Assembly: GCA_032871835.1 (NCBI GenBank)
Contig: CM065296.1
Span: forward strand, 112,850,146 to 112,914,145
Length of the DNA: 64,000 nucleotides
Direction of reading: 5' to 3'
Origin: Dipteronia dyeriana
Taxonomy: Eukaryota > Streptophyta > Magnoliopsida > Sapindales > Sapindaceae
In this document: piece after piece, positions 11,840 through 23,548 of the stretch
How positions within the stretch are numbered: position 1 is the stretch's first letter
Layout: the number at the start of each line of letters is the position of its first letter
Notes under the pieces: generated by a model
Databases searched by the model: none
What the model was told of the DNA's origin: nothing
Seen by the model: the letters and a program-made list of their open reading frames with translations, nothing else
Translations under genes and position numbers: made by a program

Positions 11840-12490
11840 ACCATTTGATCGGGTTTGGCTAGGATCATTTTTAGGGCAGCGCAGAGTAGTATTAGTTCTA
11901 ACTTGATAGATTATTTTGCTTCTCGACTGCTTTGCTGCTTCTATTTTTTTCGCCAAGTTGTGTTCTTTTGTGGATCATTTGCATGGTGTCTAATTTATAG
12001 ATATTTGTCTTTTATCTGTCAACTAAGTCATCAAAACGTCTCTCAATAGTCTATTGATCAAGATTCATTGCAATGGGGTAGCTTATATTATACTAACTTT
12101 ACAAGTGCTTAGTTTTATTGGCCACTGTTTAATTATAAATATATTATCCCTCATTCAACTCTTAGTGTATCCCATCAGGTTCTTATAACTTGAAGGCGCC
12201 CTAACAATGTTTCATTACACCCAGTTAGTTTCAGTGAGTGTACGCTGCCTTTGCGGCACATGCTTTTGGCCCCCTCACTGGGCATCTCAGGCACTCCTAT
12301 TGGCATTGAGTGACTTATAGGTGCCCCGGGATTACTTTTGTAAATGAAAAAAAATTCAGAACACTTTTCTTGACTTCTTGAAATTGCTCCCTCATGAGAC
12401 TTTTATTGAATGCTAAAAAGAAAGAAACATCAACGAATTAACTAATCTTTAAAGACAAAGCAAACTAATTTCTAACTAAAAAGAAATACC
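11840..12490 (-). other. 3' non-coding tail of element C
   Basis: Lies beyond the integrase C-terminus. Contains a GC-rich island (12,230-12,330). No LTR, polypurine tract or frame recognised; the boundary with element A is not sharp by eye. Confidence 0.4.
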
Positions 12491-13500
12491 TAACGATAGG
12501 AAATCTTCAAGAGTAGAACATCTTCAAGTATTGAGCATTGCACGGTTTGAGCAACTCACCCCCTTCTGAAGGGGTAAAGTGGTATGCTCAATGACCGGCC
12601 AATCCAACCACCTGGTACGGTCATTCCCATTTATCTGCCAAAGATCCAGCCGATTTTTCATTTATGTTGGGCAACACCCTCCTGAGAACTAAGTCCCCAA
12701 GCTGGAACATCCTTGCTCGGACATGTGAATTATAGTACATGGTTGCTCTTTGCTGATAGGCAGCGTTCATTATCCTTGACAGGTCTCTTCTTTCCTCCAT
12801 CTAGGTTTTGTTCTAACATTTTCACATTTGCATTTGGGTGGAAGAGTTGTACCCTTAGTGAATTATGAACTACTTCGATCGGGATTATTGCTTCTGTTCT
12901 GAATGCCAGTGAATAGAGGGTCTCTTCTGTCAAAGTTTTTTCCGTGGTCCAGTAAGCCAACAAGACTTCATGCAGCTTATCTACCCAATTTCTTTTCTTA
13001 TCATCCAGCTTGGCCTTTAGGGTATGCTTGATAATCTTATTCACTGCCTCTGTCTAACCATTGGTCTGGGATAGATCAGTGTGGCATAGTAATTCTTTAT
13101 GCAGAAATCCTAGTACATTTCCATGAAGCTGTCACTGTTAAACTGGGTCCCGTTGTCTGTGATTATTGTGTCCAGGATTCCGAATCGGTAAAAAATGTTC
13201 TTTTTTACATAATCGATCGTGTTAGCCTCAGTTATATATACTAGTGCATCTGCTTCCGCCCATTTTGTGAAGTAATCAACATCCACGATGGTGTGATTTG
13301 CTCCTCCCTTAGTTGTCGTTTGCATTAGGCCAATCAGGTGTAGCCCACACATGGAAAAAAGCCAGGGCGATGCCAAGTTTTTCAACTGCTCATATGCCCT
13401 TTTGATATCATTAGCAATTCTTTGACAGTTGTCGCACTGTTCTGTGACTGCATAAGCATCTTGGAACATGGTTGACCATAAAAAGCCTTATCTGGGAGTC
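12490..13500 (-). pseudogene. Integrase of element C, degenerate
   Basis: Zinc-binding end CDNCQRIA (near 13,430), core DYFTKWAEA (near 13,265) and TDNGTQF (near 13,145), then the segment with LRVQLFHPN and the C-terminal GDLVLRRVLPN (near 12,690). Broken by stops near 13,050 and by frame changes. The first catalytic aspartate of the core (W-G-x-D context) reads His in CGLHLIGL. Confidence 0.8.
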
Positions 13501-13661
13501 TTATGCACCGGACTTTTACCCCTAGAGTGATTCCTACACACTTCTATGTAGATGTTTTCTAATATATGTTTGCCCTCTATTGGGCAGATGCACCTCTGTA
13601 AAGCTTTCAAAAATCCTCTCATATATAGTTCTCTTTCAACCATTGAGTATCTGGTGACTCT

Positions 13662-14560
13662 CTATCTAAGACGCTTTGCTTCAGTCACCTCCGCTGGGAG
13701 CATTCCATCTTCTAGGTATTCCCTAATCATGGTCATCCAGGTGGCCTGCCTTTCTTTGATCATCCATACTTCTAGTATCCCTTTTTCATCTTCGATGCTA
13801 GGTCTTTTAAGGTGAGTGACTGGGATATTCTTCGACAGTATACTAATGGTTGTTGATGCCAATTTTAACAAAGCGTCAGCCTTTTTATTCTTTTCCCTCG
13901 AGATTTGAGTGATTCTATTAGCTTTGAATCTCCCGAGCATAATTTTGGCTATCTCCAGATAAGCGTCTATGTTATTGTCTTTGGCTCGGTACTCGTCTAA
14001 GATTTGGTTCACCATCACTTGTGAGTCACTGACTATCTCTAGCTCATTCCCCCCTAAAGCCATGAAAACCCTAAGACCTGCCAAAAGTGCCTCATATTTG
14101 GCCATATTGTTAGTGGCTTTAAAGTTAAACCACAGGGCACATTCTACATGATCACCTTCCAGGGTGGATACCATTTATGTATTCCCCGCTACCATGCGTG
14201 TTTGACATCTATGTGTAGTTTTCAAGCTCTTTCTTCTCTCTTTCCCTTAGCATCCTGATCACCTCGATGTTTGCTTCAGCGAACTTGGTGATTAGGTCGG
14301 GTAAAGCTTGTCCCTTTATCGTGGCTTTTGGTAGGTATCTTATATAAAATTCACTCAGCTCTATTGTCTATTTGGTTAATCTTCTAGACACCTCCGGTTT
14401 GGACAAAATTTCTTTTCAGCGGACAATCCATGTAAACTTTGATTTTGTGAGCTTGAAAATAGAGCCTCAACTTTCTTGCTGATGTTACCAATGTTAGTGT
14501 TGTCTGCTCGGCTGTTGAATACCTTGTTTCTGCTAGTCATGAAGCTTTTCTTATGCAATA
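13662..14560 (-). pseudogene. Tandem RNase H domains of element C
   Basis: 13662-14174 encodes an archaeal-type RNase H: NNMAKYEALLAGL, IVSDSQVMVNQI, KNKKADAL. The normal gypsy RNase H precedes it (about 14,350-14,600 in minus sense) and is frameshifted. This duplicated RNase H arrangement is characteristic of Tat elements. Confidence 0.75.
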
Positions 14561-14599
14561 CACTAGCTTTTGCACCCGCTCGTCCATCCTGACTAACAC

Positions 14600-15150
14600 T
14601 AACCTTGTCGCCACAGCAATAGCCGATAAGTATATGTAGAGCATCTCTTCATCCAATGGTTTGGATAGGATCGGTGCTTTAACTAGATACTCTTTGATCT
14701 TCCGAAAGGCTTGCTTACATTCATCATTCCATTCTACCCTTGCTCTTTTTGATTGCTTTGAAAAAGGGTAAGCATTTGTTCGTTGACTTGCTGATGAACC
14801 GATTCCGGGATGCCAAGCAACTTATTAGTCTTTGGGTTTCTTTTAGGGTCCTTAAAGATCTCATCTTCTACAATGCTTTTATCTTCTCCTGATTTACTTT
14901 GACTCCCCTCTGATGAACTTGGAAACCGAGAAACCTTCCCGAAAACATACTTCTTTGGGTTGAGCTTCAGATTCTCTCGGGGTTGAACCGCCTTATTTTT
15001 CGGATTACTGGTTTCCAGTCGGGATCGACCGCTAGATAGTGGGAGATTACCTTTGCATCTACTCTAGGCATATCTTTATGTTTCCATGCAAACACATCCT
15101 TGTATCCTTTCAATAAGTTGATCATTTCATCATGTACTTGATTCGTTAGT
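14600..15150 (-). pseudogene. Remnant reverse transcriptase of element C, catalytic core deleted
   Basis: In minus sense the RT begins normally (RRFNPER, near 14,985) and then jumps at about 14,970-14,976 directly to the thumb/connection part (LNPKK, then QVHQRG). The segment that should carry the palm with the YxDD motif is absent. The following part, ending near RRMEWNDECKQAF-like sequence, is readable but frameshifted. Confidence 0.65.
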
Positions 15151-15900
15151 CAGGCCCTTAATTTTATCGTCTGATCGGGTTACTATCATCAATCGTAACT
15201 TCGACAGTTGGCTCATCCTCCTAGGTCTTCCAGTCTTCTGAAGATGCCTTCTTTTGGTCCAGGTCGAACCAGATTGGCATTTCCGTTGTAGCTTCTCATT
15301 ATTCCATCTTCGAGTCGCCCACTTCTCTTTAGAGGTCTATATGTATTACTTTTGGTTCCGCTTCCTCCATGTATACAGTCAGGTTTTCCTTTTTTGCCTA
15401 TTCTTGAGAACTCTTCGTGACACCTACCCCAGCCTCTGTTGGGAATTTCACCGTTAGAGAATAGGTAGCGACCACAGCTCTTGACTTTTTTAAGAAAGGT
15501 TTGCCCAGCAAGGCGTTGTACGATCAGTTTTCCACATTTACAACTATAAAATCGAACAGCACTGTTTTGGTGCAAGAAACTCATGATCTCCACAGGTAGC
15601 TTCACTGTTCCCAGCAATCTCACTTCTACTCCTCTAAAACCTCTTAGCGGGACCCTGAGTGGCTAAAGGTCTTTTCTCTATAGCCCAAATTGGTCGAACA
15701 CTTCCACACTCAAGATATCTGTTAAGCTTCTATTATCGATTAGCACTCTTCTTACCTTCATATGGCCCACACGAACCAACACATCAATTGCATCGTTCGA
15801 CTTTACCTCCTACCCATACGCGTCTGCCTCGGAGAATACTATCGGTTCTCATCCTTGTTTAAAATTTTTCTAAGCGGGGCCTAGTGAGTTTACTTCCAGA
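15150..15900 (-). pseudogene. Protease region of element C
   Basis: In minus sense the retropepsin C-terminal signature SYNALLGKPFLKK is readable near 15,480-15,525, followed by a frameshift. Upstream, a degenerate segment near 15,740-15,790 is rich in the hydrophobic strands expected of the fold. No intact frame. Confidence 0.55.
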
Positions 15901-17737
15901 TTCCTTTTATCGTCTATGGCTTCTCTAACGTCGGTCATTCTCTCTTGACTGCTACCCCTTGTGTGTGGCCCACCAAAGATGGTGTTGATCACTCTATTAT
16001 CTGAACTTCCTCTGGTGCTTTTTTGGCTTCTATCACGTTCTTCCTTCGGGGTCTCCTTGTATTAGTCATCCCCGTTCCTCAAGATCATAACCTTGAGATG
16101 TCTCTCTCTAATAAGTTTTTCAACGTAATCCCTCAGCTAGTAGCACTTAGAGGTTTCATGGTCATTCTTCTGGTGAAATCTACAGTACTTGGTGGTATCT
16201 CATCTCACGAAGCTTGACTATCTCAGGGGCTTTTTGTAAAGGTTCTTGTCTTCTATTACATTCAAGATCTCTTGTCTCCCAGCTAATGGGGTGCGATTGG
16301 TGTACTGCTTTTTAAAGTGTTTGCCACTCTTATGGTCATAATCTTTATGTCAATCCTTACTCTTTCACCCATTGCTCTTCTTGTCCCCTTTACCACTACT
16401 CTTCGAGATGACGTCTTAGGGTTTTTGGCTGCTCTCGAGCCAGCCTCCATGTTTTAGCTCCCCTCCATGGATTATCAATTCTTCTTCCGCCATGGCATAT
16501 CCTCTAACGTCATTTATCATGCTTACATACGTGGTCGACCCCTTCTCTCTTAGGCTTAGTGACAAGTGGTTGTGTTGCAGACTGTTAATGAATGCAGACA
16601 CCACCGCGTTGTCACTAAGGTCATGTACTTCTGATACCTCTTACGAGAACCTGGTAAGGTAACCTTTCAGTTTCTCATCCTTCCTCTGTTTTAAGGTTTA
16701 CTAGGCAGATATGGATTTCCCTTGTTGGATATTCCCCATGAATTGCCTAGTGAAAGCTTGTATAAGTTCCTAATAGACCCCACCGTTAGTCCTCCAAACC
16801 ACCTAGACCCCTAGTCTCCTAGAGTTTGGGCTAACATCCGACACATGAGGGCATCGTTATAGTCATACTGTGCCATCACACTTTGATATCTCCTGACATG
16901 CTCATGTGGGTTAGTATTGGCCTTGAATTGCTCCACATTCCACATACAGAATTTGTCCGAAAAATGGGTCTGCCTTATCGAATCAATGAATGGACTCTCA
17001 GAGTTACCAATTAATAAATTTTCTCAGCTTTACCTTCACTCCAGGGCCTCTATTCTTCTGAGAATGACCTCATGCTCCCTTTCTGGTTCTCCATGCTCAT
17101 CAAACCTTTGGTGGATGGTGAGCTAGTATGGGTCTCTAGGGATTCGCCTGGCAATCTAGGCATCATGTATTGTGTCTAACCATAGGGGTTGGCTCCATAC
17201 GTCTCCTAAGGGTGCATATCCCCCCGTTCAGGGTCAGTTTCTCCTCCATCATATCTCCCCGCATCTTCCCATGAACTGGATTTCCTATGCTCCATTGTTC
17301 CTTGGTCTTCTTAGCAGTCATTCTTTCTACGTGAGTGTTCCCTCCCTTCACGACGCTTCTCCCTATCTCTTCCAGATTTTTGGGGTGCTCATGGAGTGGT
17401 TGCCACTATTTCAAAGCGTATCCTGAGATCTGAGGCTACCACTGGTGTGGAGAACTAGTATTGTGAACTCGGGTTTGCAATGGTCGTTATATTGATTCTC
17501 TGCCTAACAGTGTCGTCAATGACTTTCTGTAAGGGTTCCTGGATCTTCCAAAACGTATCTGGGGAGACAATAATGGTCACATCCGTGGTGGGTTATTATG
17601 TCGAGTCTGGCAGAAGGTGAAGTCTTTGAGGGTAGATCTTCTCCAGTGGTATTGACGTCGACTGGATTAGGGATGTTGGCACTGCGCGGGACATCGGTGT
17701 CATGTGGAGATTGATTTCTATCTCTGTTGGTGGCCAT
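15900..17737 (-). pseudogene. gag of element C, degenerate
   Basis: Gag starts at 17737 (MATNRDRNQSPHD) after the primer site. The capsid part includes a segment reading NPHEHVRRYQ (near 16,900) and LMCRMLAQTL (near 16,830), and a zinc-knuckle-like KYCRFHQKNDHETSKCY lies near 16,170. Frames change repeatedly and stops are frequent. Confidence 0.65.
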
Positions 17738-17804
17738 ATTATTGTCTTTCTCAAGCCTTTCTCTGAAATTAATTGTTCAAGTTTAATGCTCTCGAAAGTT
17801 CACT

Positions 17805-17821
17805 CCATTCTTATAGCACCA
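17805..17821 (-). other. Primer binding site of element C
   Basis: In minus sense TGGTGCTATAAGAATGG starts 2 bp after the LTR end (...TACA). I cannot assign the tRNA with confidence. Confidence 0.5.
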
Positions 17822-17823
17822 GT

Positions 17824-18624
17824 TGTAGACAGTGATTTTTCAATCAATTATATCCAACCACGCGTCAGACAAATAGACTTAAATAAAGGCGAACGATAAA
17901 CTACAAAAGAGAGAGGAGGCAAAAATAGAGACAATATTTTACGTGGTTAAGCCCCAAGGTAAGGAAATATCTAAGGTTGTTGGCGACGGTGAGAAAAATT
18001 CACCATGTAAAAGAAGATTACACCCTCAATCTCTCTTGCACTCTTGTAAGCTAAGTTTGTGTTAACCCTTTTATGGGTGTTATTAGGGTCTATTTATATA
18101 TGCCTAAAACCTTAATTATTGGTGTACAGGTAAGGTAAGTTCCAATAATGGAACGAAATTCTGGCTTATTGAAATCGTATTATTCCCCTTCTTGTTTCGC
18201 ATTGATTGTATTTTAATTGCAATATATCTCTTACCTAATTTGCACCTTGATATCGATAAGGAAGTCTGTTTCCTTATCAAAGTGTTCTTCAAGATGTCTT
18301 GTTTAAATCGGATTCTTTTTCAGCGTATCAGAGTTGTAACTTCATTAAATGTTGTCAACGTGTGAGTCCACCGACTGTCTACCAAACCCGATCAAAATTT
18401 CTTCCCCTTACCGGTGGTTTCACCCGACCACAGACTTTGGCCCGACCATCTTGATGGTCCCAATCGGATCTTCTTCATCTGATGGTCTGTGTTATTTTGA
18501 TCGGGGGTTGATGGGCCATCTTTGGTCAACTAAGGTTGGTTCGATTCGGTTGACCTTTGGTGACATGGCACCCCCGACTCTTATCGATTGTTGACGTGTC
18601 ATACTTCCTAAATTACACCAACAT
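17824..18624 (-). repeat. 5' LTR of element C (801 bp)
   Basis: In minus sense it starts TGTTGGTGTAATTT and ends CTGTCTACA, with a TATA box TATATAAATAGA near 18,090-18,102. The primer site follows its 3' end, fixing orientation. Confidence 0.75.
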
Positions 18625-18625
18625 A

Positions 18626-19112
18626 TGTCTAGTAATTAATTTTAATATTTGTATATTTTAATTTATGCTTAGTATTTTTTTGTTTAGTTAGTAAATTTAT
18701 CATTTTATATTTAGTAGTTAATTTAAATATTTTTTGTTAGTAAATTTAACATTTTATTTTTTGTATTTTAATATTTTTGGTCAGTAAATTAAGCATTTTT
18801 ACGTGTTGTAATTAATTTTAATATTTTTTATTAGTAAATTTATCATTTTATGTTTAGTAGTTAATTTTAATATTTTTTGTTAGTACATTTATCATTATAC
18901 ATTCAGTAGTAAATTTTAATATTTTTGGTTAATAAATTTATCATTTTATGATTAGTAGTTAATTTTAATATTTTTGGTTGGTAAATTAAGCATTTTATAT
19001 TTAGTTATTAATTTTAATAATTTTGGTTAGTAAATTAAGCATTTTATATTTAGTTATTAATTTTAATAATTTTAGTTATTAAATTTATCATTTTATAATT
19101 TTATACAAACTG
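18626..19112. repeat. AT-rich minisatellite, ~49 bp unit
   Basis: About nine imperfect copies of a unit containing taattttaatatttt, ttagtaaatttatcatttta and a tagtagtt or tagttat link. Starts directly after the LTR of element C. Confidence 0.75.
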
Positions 19113-19139
19113 ATCAACCGATTAATTTCGATGACAATG

Positions 19140-20252
19140 TTTTTTTATGAAGAATTCATCTTAAGTGCATACAACCCTTAATTTCAAGTTGTTTCTAGAA
19201 ACACCATTATGAGAGATTTGTTAAAATGTTTTAAAACTCAACGAGATGACTTGATGGTTGAATTCCAACATCTAAGTGTCTCTATTGCATTAAATTCAGA
19301 TATTTGTGACGTATGTTCTAAACAGAATTATTTATATGTCACATTACACTATTTAGACTCTAATTAGAGGCAACAAAAAAAATATTGTTTTCGTCCTATG
19401 GATTATGCACATACCGTAAAAATATTTTAATGTCATTATTTTTGTTTTAGAAACTTGTGGAATAACACAACACATCATTTCTACCACATTAGATAATGCA
19501 TCGGTAAATACTAGCTCTATTGCATTGTTTATTGAAAGAAAAATCTCGTAAGATGGGGGATATTTCTTCCATCAACAGTGTGCATATCATATCACAAATT
19601 GAGTTACACAGTCTGGTATAAAGGGAGTAAGCGATCATATAGATTGCATCAGAGATGTCATTTCTTGGATCGATAGCGATAATCCAAGATTGCAAGAATT
19701 CAGCAAATATTTTACAACTTACGCTTTACGACCCCGATGATTCCAAACAGATATGCCGGTAAGGTGGAACTCTACTTATTTAATGTTGTAAAATTGTTTG
19801 GATTATGAAACAACTATTTTAGGTTTTTATAACATAAAAATGACCAAACTTCAGCGTCTAGTACTGACCCGATACGATTGATATGTGGCAAAGCTTTTCG
19901 TTGAATTTTTAAAGGTTTTTTACAATACCATTGTAACTATTTCCATGGTCTATTACCCTACATCTTCTTAGATAATCCATTTGATTATGGAAATGTCTAA
20001 AATTTTAAACACTTATAAGAAAGATGATATCTTAGGCACTGCAGTTGTTGTCATGGAGACGAAGTTTAAAAAATACTGGTTTACAATATCTTTCCTTTAT
20101 GCCTTAGGTGTTATAGTAGATTCTAAGATTAAATTATCTTATTTATAAACTTTGCTTGAGTTTGTTGGTGCAAATTTGGACGTAGATTATTCTAAATAGG
20201 TTACTGACATTTGAAACAAGTTGTTCAAAGTTTTTAGTATTTATGAGCACAA
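19140..20252 (+). pseudogene. hAT transposase, N-terminal and central part (decayed)
   Basis: Readable blocks of the plant hAT (zf-BED / RICESLEEPER) transposase: SRNTIMRDLLK (near 19,190), a degenerate catalytic domain, DSDNPRLQEFSKYF (near 19,675), VRWNSTYLM (near 19,757), and METKFKKYWF with the following YALGVIVDSKIKL (near 20,053-20,130). Many stops and frameshifts. The gene resumes at 23,055 after the LINE. Confidence 0.75.
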
Positions 20253-20261
20253 GTTTGGCGG
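20253..20261 (+). repeat. Left target-site duplication of the LINE
   Basis: gtttggcgg, repeated at 23,046-23,054. The two copies flank the LINE exactly. Confidence 0.75.
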
Positions 20262-20715
20262 CCTTTGTTTTTTTGAAACAGCAAGAATTTATTAAGAGAC
20301 CAAAGGCCAACCACAAAGAGACAAGAAACAAAACGGCCAAGGGCCTGCCAAACAATAGGAAAACACCTAAACAAAAGCAGCAGAACAAGAGCAAGAAAGC
20401 ACAACAAAAGAAAAGAGCAGCCAGGACCTGTACCAAAGAAAAGAAACAGAAGCCTAAGAAACAACACACAAACACCAAACCCTCACACAAGAAAAACGCG
20501 AAAGAAACAAAACAAAGACAAATGTCACCCCACTCTAGACTATTTGAAGGCCTTTCGAAATGAGCAGGATGAAACGAAATTCAACCACCAAGATCGAACA
20601 AAATAGGCTACCGAAACAGCAGCCTTGGAGACACCGATATTGGCCATGAAGCGAAAAAGGAGGAGCACTAATGAAGACAGAAGAAAACAGCCCCACATGA
20701 AAACCATCACTCACT

Positions 20716-21218
20716 CTAGCATAACACATCCTTACAACCAGCAGAACCCTTCTTAGCAAGATTATCTGTAAAAGAGTTAGAATTTCGAGGGCAGTAGACC
20801 ACCGATGCCTGCCCGAAACTAACTAAGTTACTCCTGATGTGTAAAATAATCTGCTCATGATTACTCCCTTCAAGGTCCCTACTTGTCACCCACTCCACTG
20901 TAAGTTTATAATCATAAGGAATTGTGAGATTTCATCCCAACAAATTTGGTCTAGATCCAAATAAATCACAGGCTCTTGCAATGGTAAGCAATTCTGCTGA
21001 AATGACATCCTGAACCCCAACAAAAGACGAAAAAAAAAACACAAAACCTTGCCAAGGTGATTCCTGAGCACACCACCTATACCAACGTAACTAGGAGACC
21101 CCCTCACTGATCCGTCAATATTGAACTTTAAGCCGTTAGTCGCAGACAGAATCCACTTCTCAAATCTAGAATAATTAGTTTTTGAGGCTTCCAAACAACA
21201 ATCAACAATGTTCAACAA
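20716..21218 (-). pseudogene. LINE RNase H domain (RVT_3 type)
   Basis: FNIDGSVRGSPSYVGIGGVLRNHLGKV (start near 21,130) is the plant-LINE RNase H N-terminal motif; the C-terminal part with NSNSFTDNLAKKG lies near 20,770. A frameshift near 20,890 separates the two. Confidence 0.75.
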
Positions 21219-21497
21219 AATAAGAGTTATAGGAATCGAAGAACCTTTTTCAAAGTGTTTAAACCATCACCCGACTATGAATCTCACCATATCCTCCACC
21301 CGAATGAAGTCCACCGGAATATCCTTGAAAATAATTTGATTACGAGCTTCCCATTTAGACCACACTACTGCAAGAAACATAGACTTCTAAGCTCTACTTG
21401 AATTTGTCTTAATATAAAGATTTTGCCACCCTCTCCACCAATCTATTAAAGTTGGAGAAATACAACAAGAAAACCCCCACCAGCTAATACAATTCTA

Positions 21498-21686
21498 CTA
21501 CAGTCTCCAAGTCCTCTTACACCGTAAAAAAAGGTGGTCAATTGACTTGACATTGTCTTGGGAAAAAGGACACTCCAAATTCACACCTACTTGAACCCCA
21601 CATTTAGAAAGCACCTCTCTAACTAAAACTCTACCATGGAGTAATTGCCAGATGAAAAGCTCAATCTTGGGAGGACAAATACCCAA
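21498..21686 (-). pseudogene. LINE zf-RVT domain
   Basis: The short frame shows PPKIELFIWQLLHGRV and the cysteine-rich CPFSQDNVKSIDHLFLRC pattern typical of the zinc-finger-like domain between plant L1 RT and RNase H. Confidence 0.7.
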
Positions 21687-21943
21687 CCAAACCTTCTTGA
21701 AGATCGTCTCCTTCTGATCATGCCCATTCTATAAACATCTCCCAAAAGATTTAACCGAAAACTCACTAGACGAATCATGAACCCAACTCACTGAATCATG
21801 AATTGTATCCATAACTTTAGTGTTCATTAAACAGTCTAAGAAACACCTTCATTGGTCAATCTCCCAATCAAACAAATTCCTTCTTAAAGATATCTCCCAC
21901 TCCTATTTCGACCCCTCCCTATGCCCATAATTTCTTATACAAC

Positions 21944-22960
21944 CTAATTTATCCATAGCAAGAGTATAAATCCTTGGGAAACCTCTTTAAGAGAAGACCC
22001 TTCCACCATAATGTCTGACCAAAGCCTAGTTCTGTCCCCCTTTCCTACTAACACCCTCACTCCCTCCTTCAAAATCTGAGTCGAGATCGACCCATTTTTC
22101 AGAAGCTTGGCAATTGATTTTGCAAAGACCAAACTATTAGACCCACAAGCCCAGTCCCACAGTAAAATGTCCTTTTGGATCCCATATTTAGCACAAATAG
22201 CTCGCTTCCATAAAGGAGAACTCTCCACACTGAACCTCCACACCCATTTGGCCAATAAACCCTTATTCAAGTTTAAAACCGAACCGACACCTAAGCCCCC
22301 TTCCTTTTTGCTTTTGCAAAGAGTTGCCCACTTAATAGAATGAATTTTCCTCTTTTGAATCCCATCACCCCAAAAAAAATCCCTTTTCAATCTTTCAATT
22401 GTTTGAGCAATGCTAACCGGCATAGTGAAAACAGACATGAAATAGGTTGGTAAGCTATTCAGCACCTATTTAATAAGCACCAACCGATCTCCCTTGTTTA
22501 GAAATATTTTTTTCCAAGGCGCAAGGTGACGTTCCACACGTCTAACCAAATCTGACCAAAAGATCTTTGAACCCGGATGACCTCCAAGAGTCAACCCCAA
22601 ATACGAGATAGGCAAGCTCTCACACACCTAAAAATACCAATCCGATCCCTTGACTGATCGCACACCTTACCCACCTCAACAATGTATGTTTTATGAAAAA
22701 TCAAACGCAAACCCGAAACCAGCTCATAACATCTTAGAATTCTCCTAGCATTCCGAAGATACTATTCCTTAGGTTGTAAAAAAACTAAAGTATCATCAGT
22801 AAACTGTAAATGGGAAATATGCTCCTCATCCAAGCCAAGAACAGCTCATTTTATCATATTCAGCTCTATTGTTTTTCTGAACAAAGCATTCAACCCTTCC
22901 GCCACCACAATAAATAAAAATGGAGAGAGAGGATCTCACTTGCGAAGACCCCTCTCCAAG
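21944..22960 (-). pseudogene. LINE reverse transcriptase (partial)
   Basis: Reads from DPLSPFLF through the FTDD active site to the conserved C-terminal region with MLNSLPTYFMSVF, DFFWGDG and NKGLLAKWVWRF. Stops near 22,850, 22,770 and 22,465 interrupt it. The endonuclease and RT N-terminus are missing because the copy is 5' truncated. Confidence 0.8.
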
Positions 22961-23045
22961 CCAAATTCTCTTGAAGGTTTCCTATTTACCAAAATAGAAA
23001 GTTTGGTAAATGGGAAACCGGACACAAAGCCAAATTCTCTTGAAG

Positions 23046-23054
23046 GTTTGGCGG
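23046..23054 (+). repeat. Right target-site duplication of the LINE
   Basis: gtttggcgg, identical to 20,253-20,261. Confidence 0.75.
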
Positions 23055-23548
23055 TGTTGACATGTAAACATCAGGAGAACCAGACACTCTCGTTAAAGAC
23101 AAGTTGGAGTATTCTCAAATACCGAAAAAAGGACGGTGCATCAAGTTTTTCTTCTTCATCCCAACCTGCTGCAACTTTTGTTGCCAAACTGAATAGGTTC
23201 CTTGAATCTCAATTCGATTCATTCGAAAACATGGTCGGATTTGTTCTGCTGTTATGGAAGAAAACCCATAGTTACAGATATCTAGTCCGATCACAACTAG
23301 CACATGATGTACAGGTTATCCCCGTGTCTACTGTTTTTTCGGAACAGAAATTTAGCATGAGTGGATGAATTATTGAGCTAAGAAGAATTATTTGTCTCCA
23401 AATATGGTGGAGGTATTAACGCTTCTTCGGGATGGGAAGTATGCTAAAAAGATGATGCAAAATGAAATGATAAACAAACAACTTATTCAAAATTTCTCCA
23501 ATTTATATGTCGATGAGAGTTCTGGCAGTAATCAGGTGTTGGACTAGG
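23055..23548 (+). pseudogene. hAT transposase, C-terminal dimerisation domain
   Basis: Continues the gene interrupted at 20,252. The hATC signature is recognisable: the WKKTHSYRYLVRSQLAHDV block, VIPVSTVFSEQKFSMSG near 23,315 (frame 22,940-23,368), then ELRR and an out-of-frame MVEVLTLLRDGKYAKK near 23,405. Reading ends at a stop near 23,546. Confidence 0.75.

Larger units (their letters stand above)
11840..18624 (-). mobile_element. Tat-type Ty3/gypsy element C, degenerate
   Basis: Reads on the minus strand from its 5' LTR (18624-17824) through primer site, gag, protease, remnant RT, RNase H with a second archaeal-type RNase H, and integrase, to a 3' non-coding tail. The extra RNase H between RT and integrase and the gag zinc-knuckle context are Tat-lineage traits. 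No 3' LTR was found on the left; the element abuts element A near 11,835. Confidence 0.8.
20262..23045 (-). mobile_element. L1-type LINE, 5' truncated, inserted in the hAT transposase
   Basis: In minus sense it starts inside the reverse transcriptase (SILVNRKP, then DPLSPFLFIVVAEGL near 22,925) with QFTDDTLVF near 22,800, continues through the RT C-terminal domain (21,944-22,465, FFWGDG, KKEGGLG), zf-RVT (21,498-21,686) and RNase H (20,716-21,218), then about 450 bp of 3' UTR ending in a short A-run (7 A). Flanked by the 9 bp duplication gtttggcgg. An internal 60-bp-spaced repeat of ccaaattctcttgaaggttt (22,960 and 23,030) lies at the 5' end. Confidence 0.85.

Noticed and set aside
11840..11860. 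Possible 3' LTR of element C from a short gatcgggtttgg match to its 5' LTR
   Set aside because: The match is about 12 bp, in the wrong orientation for an LTR, and the surrounding DNA does not align.
20243..20563. Open frame of 106 codons rich in Lys, Thr, Asn (plus strand)
   Set aside because: It lies antisense in the 3' UTR of the minus-strand LINE, has low-complexity composition and starts within the target duplication region.
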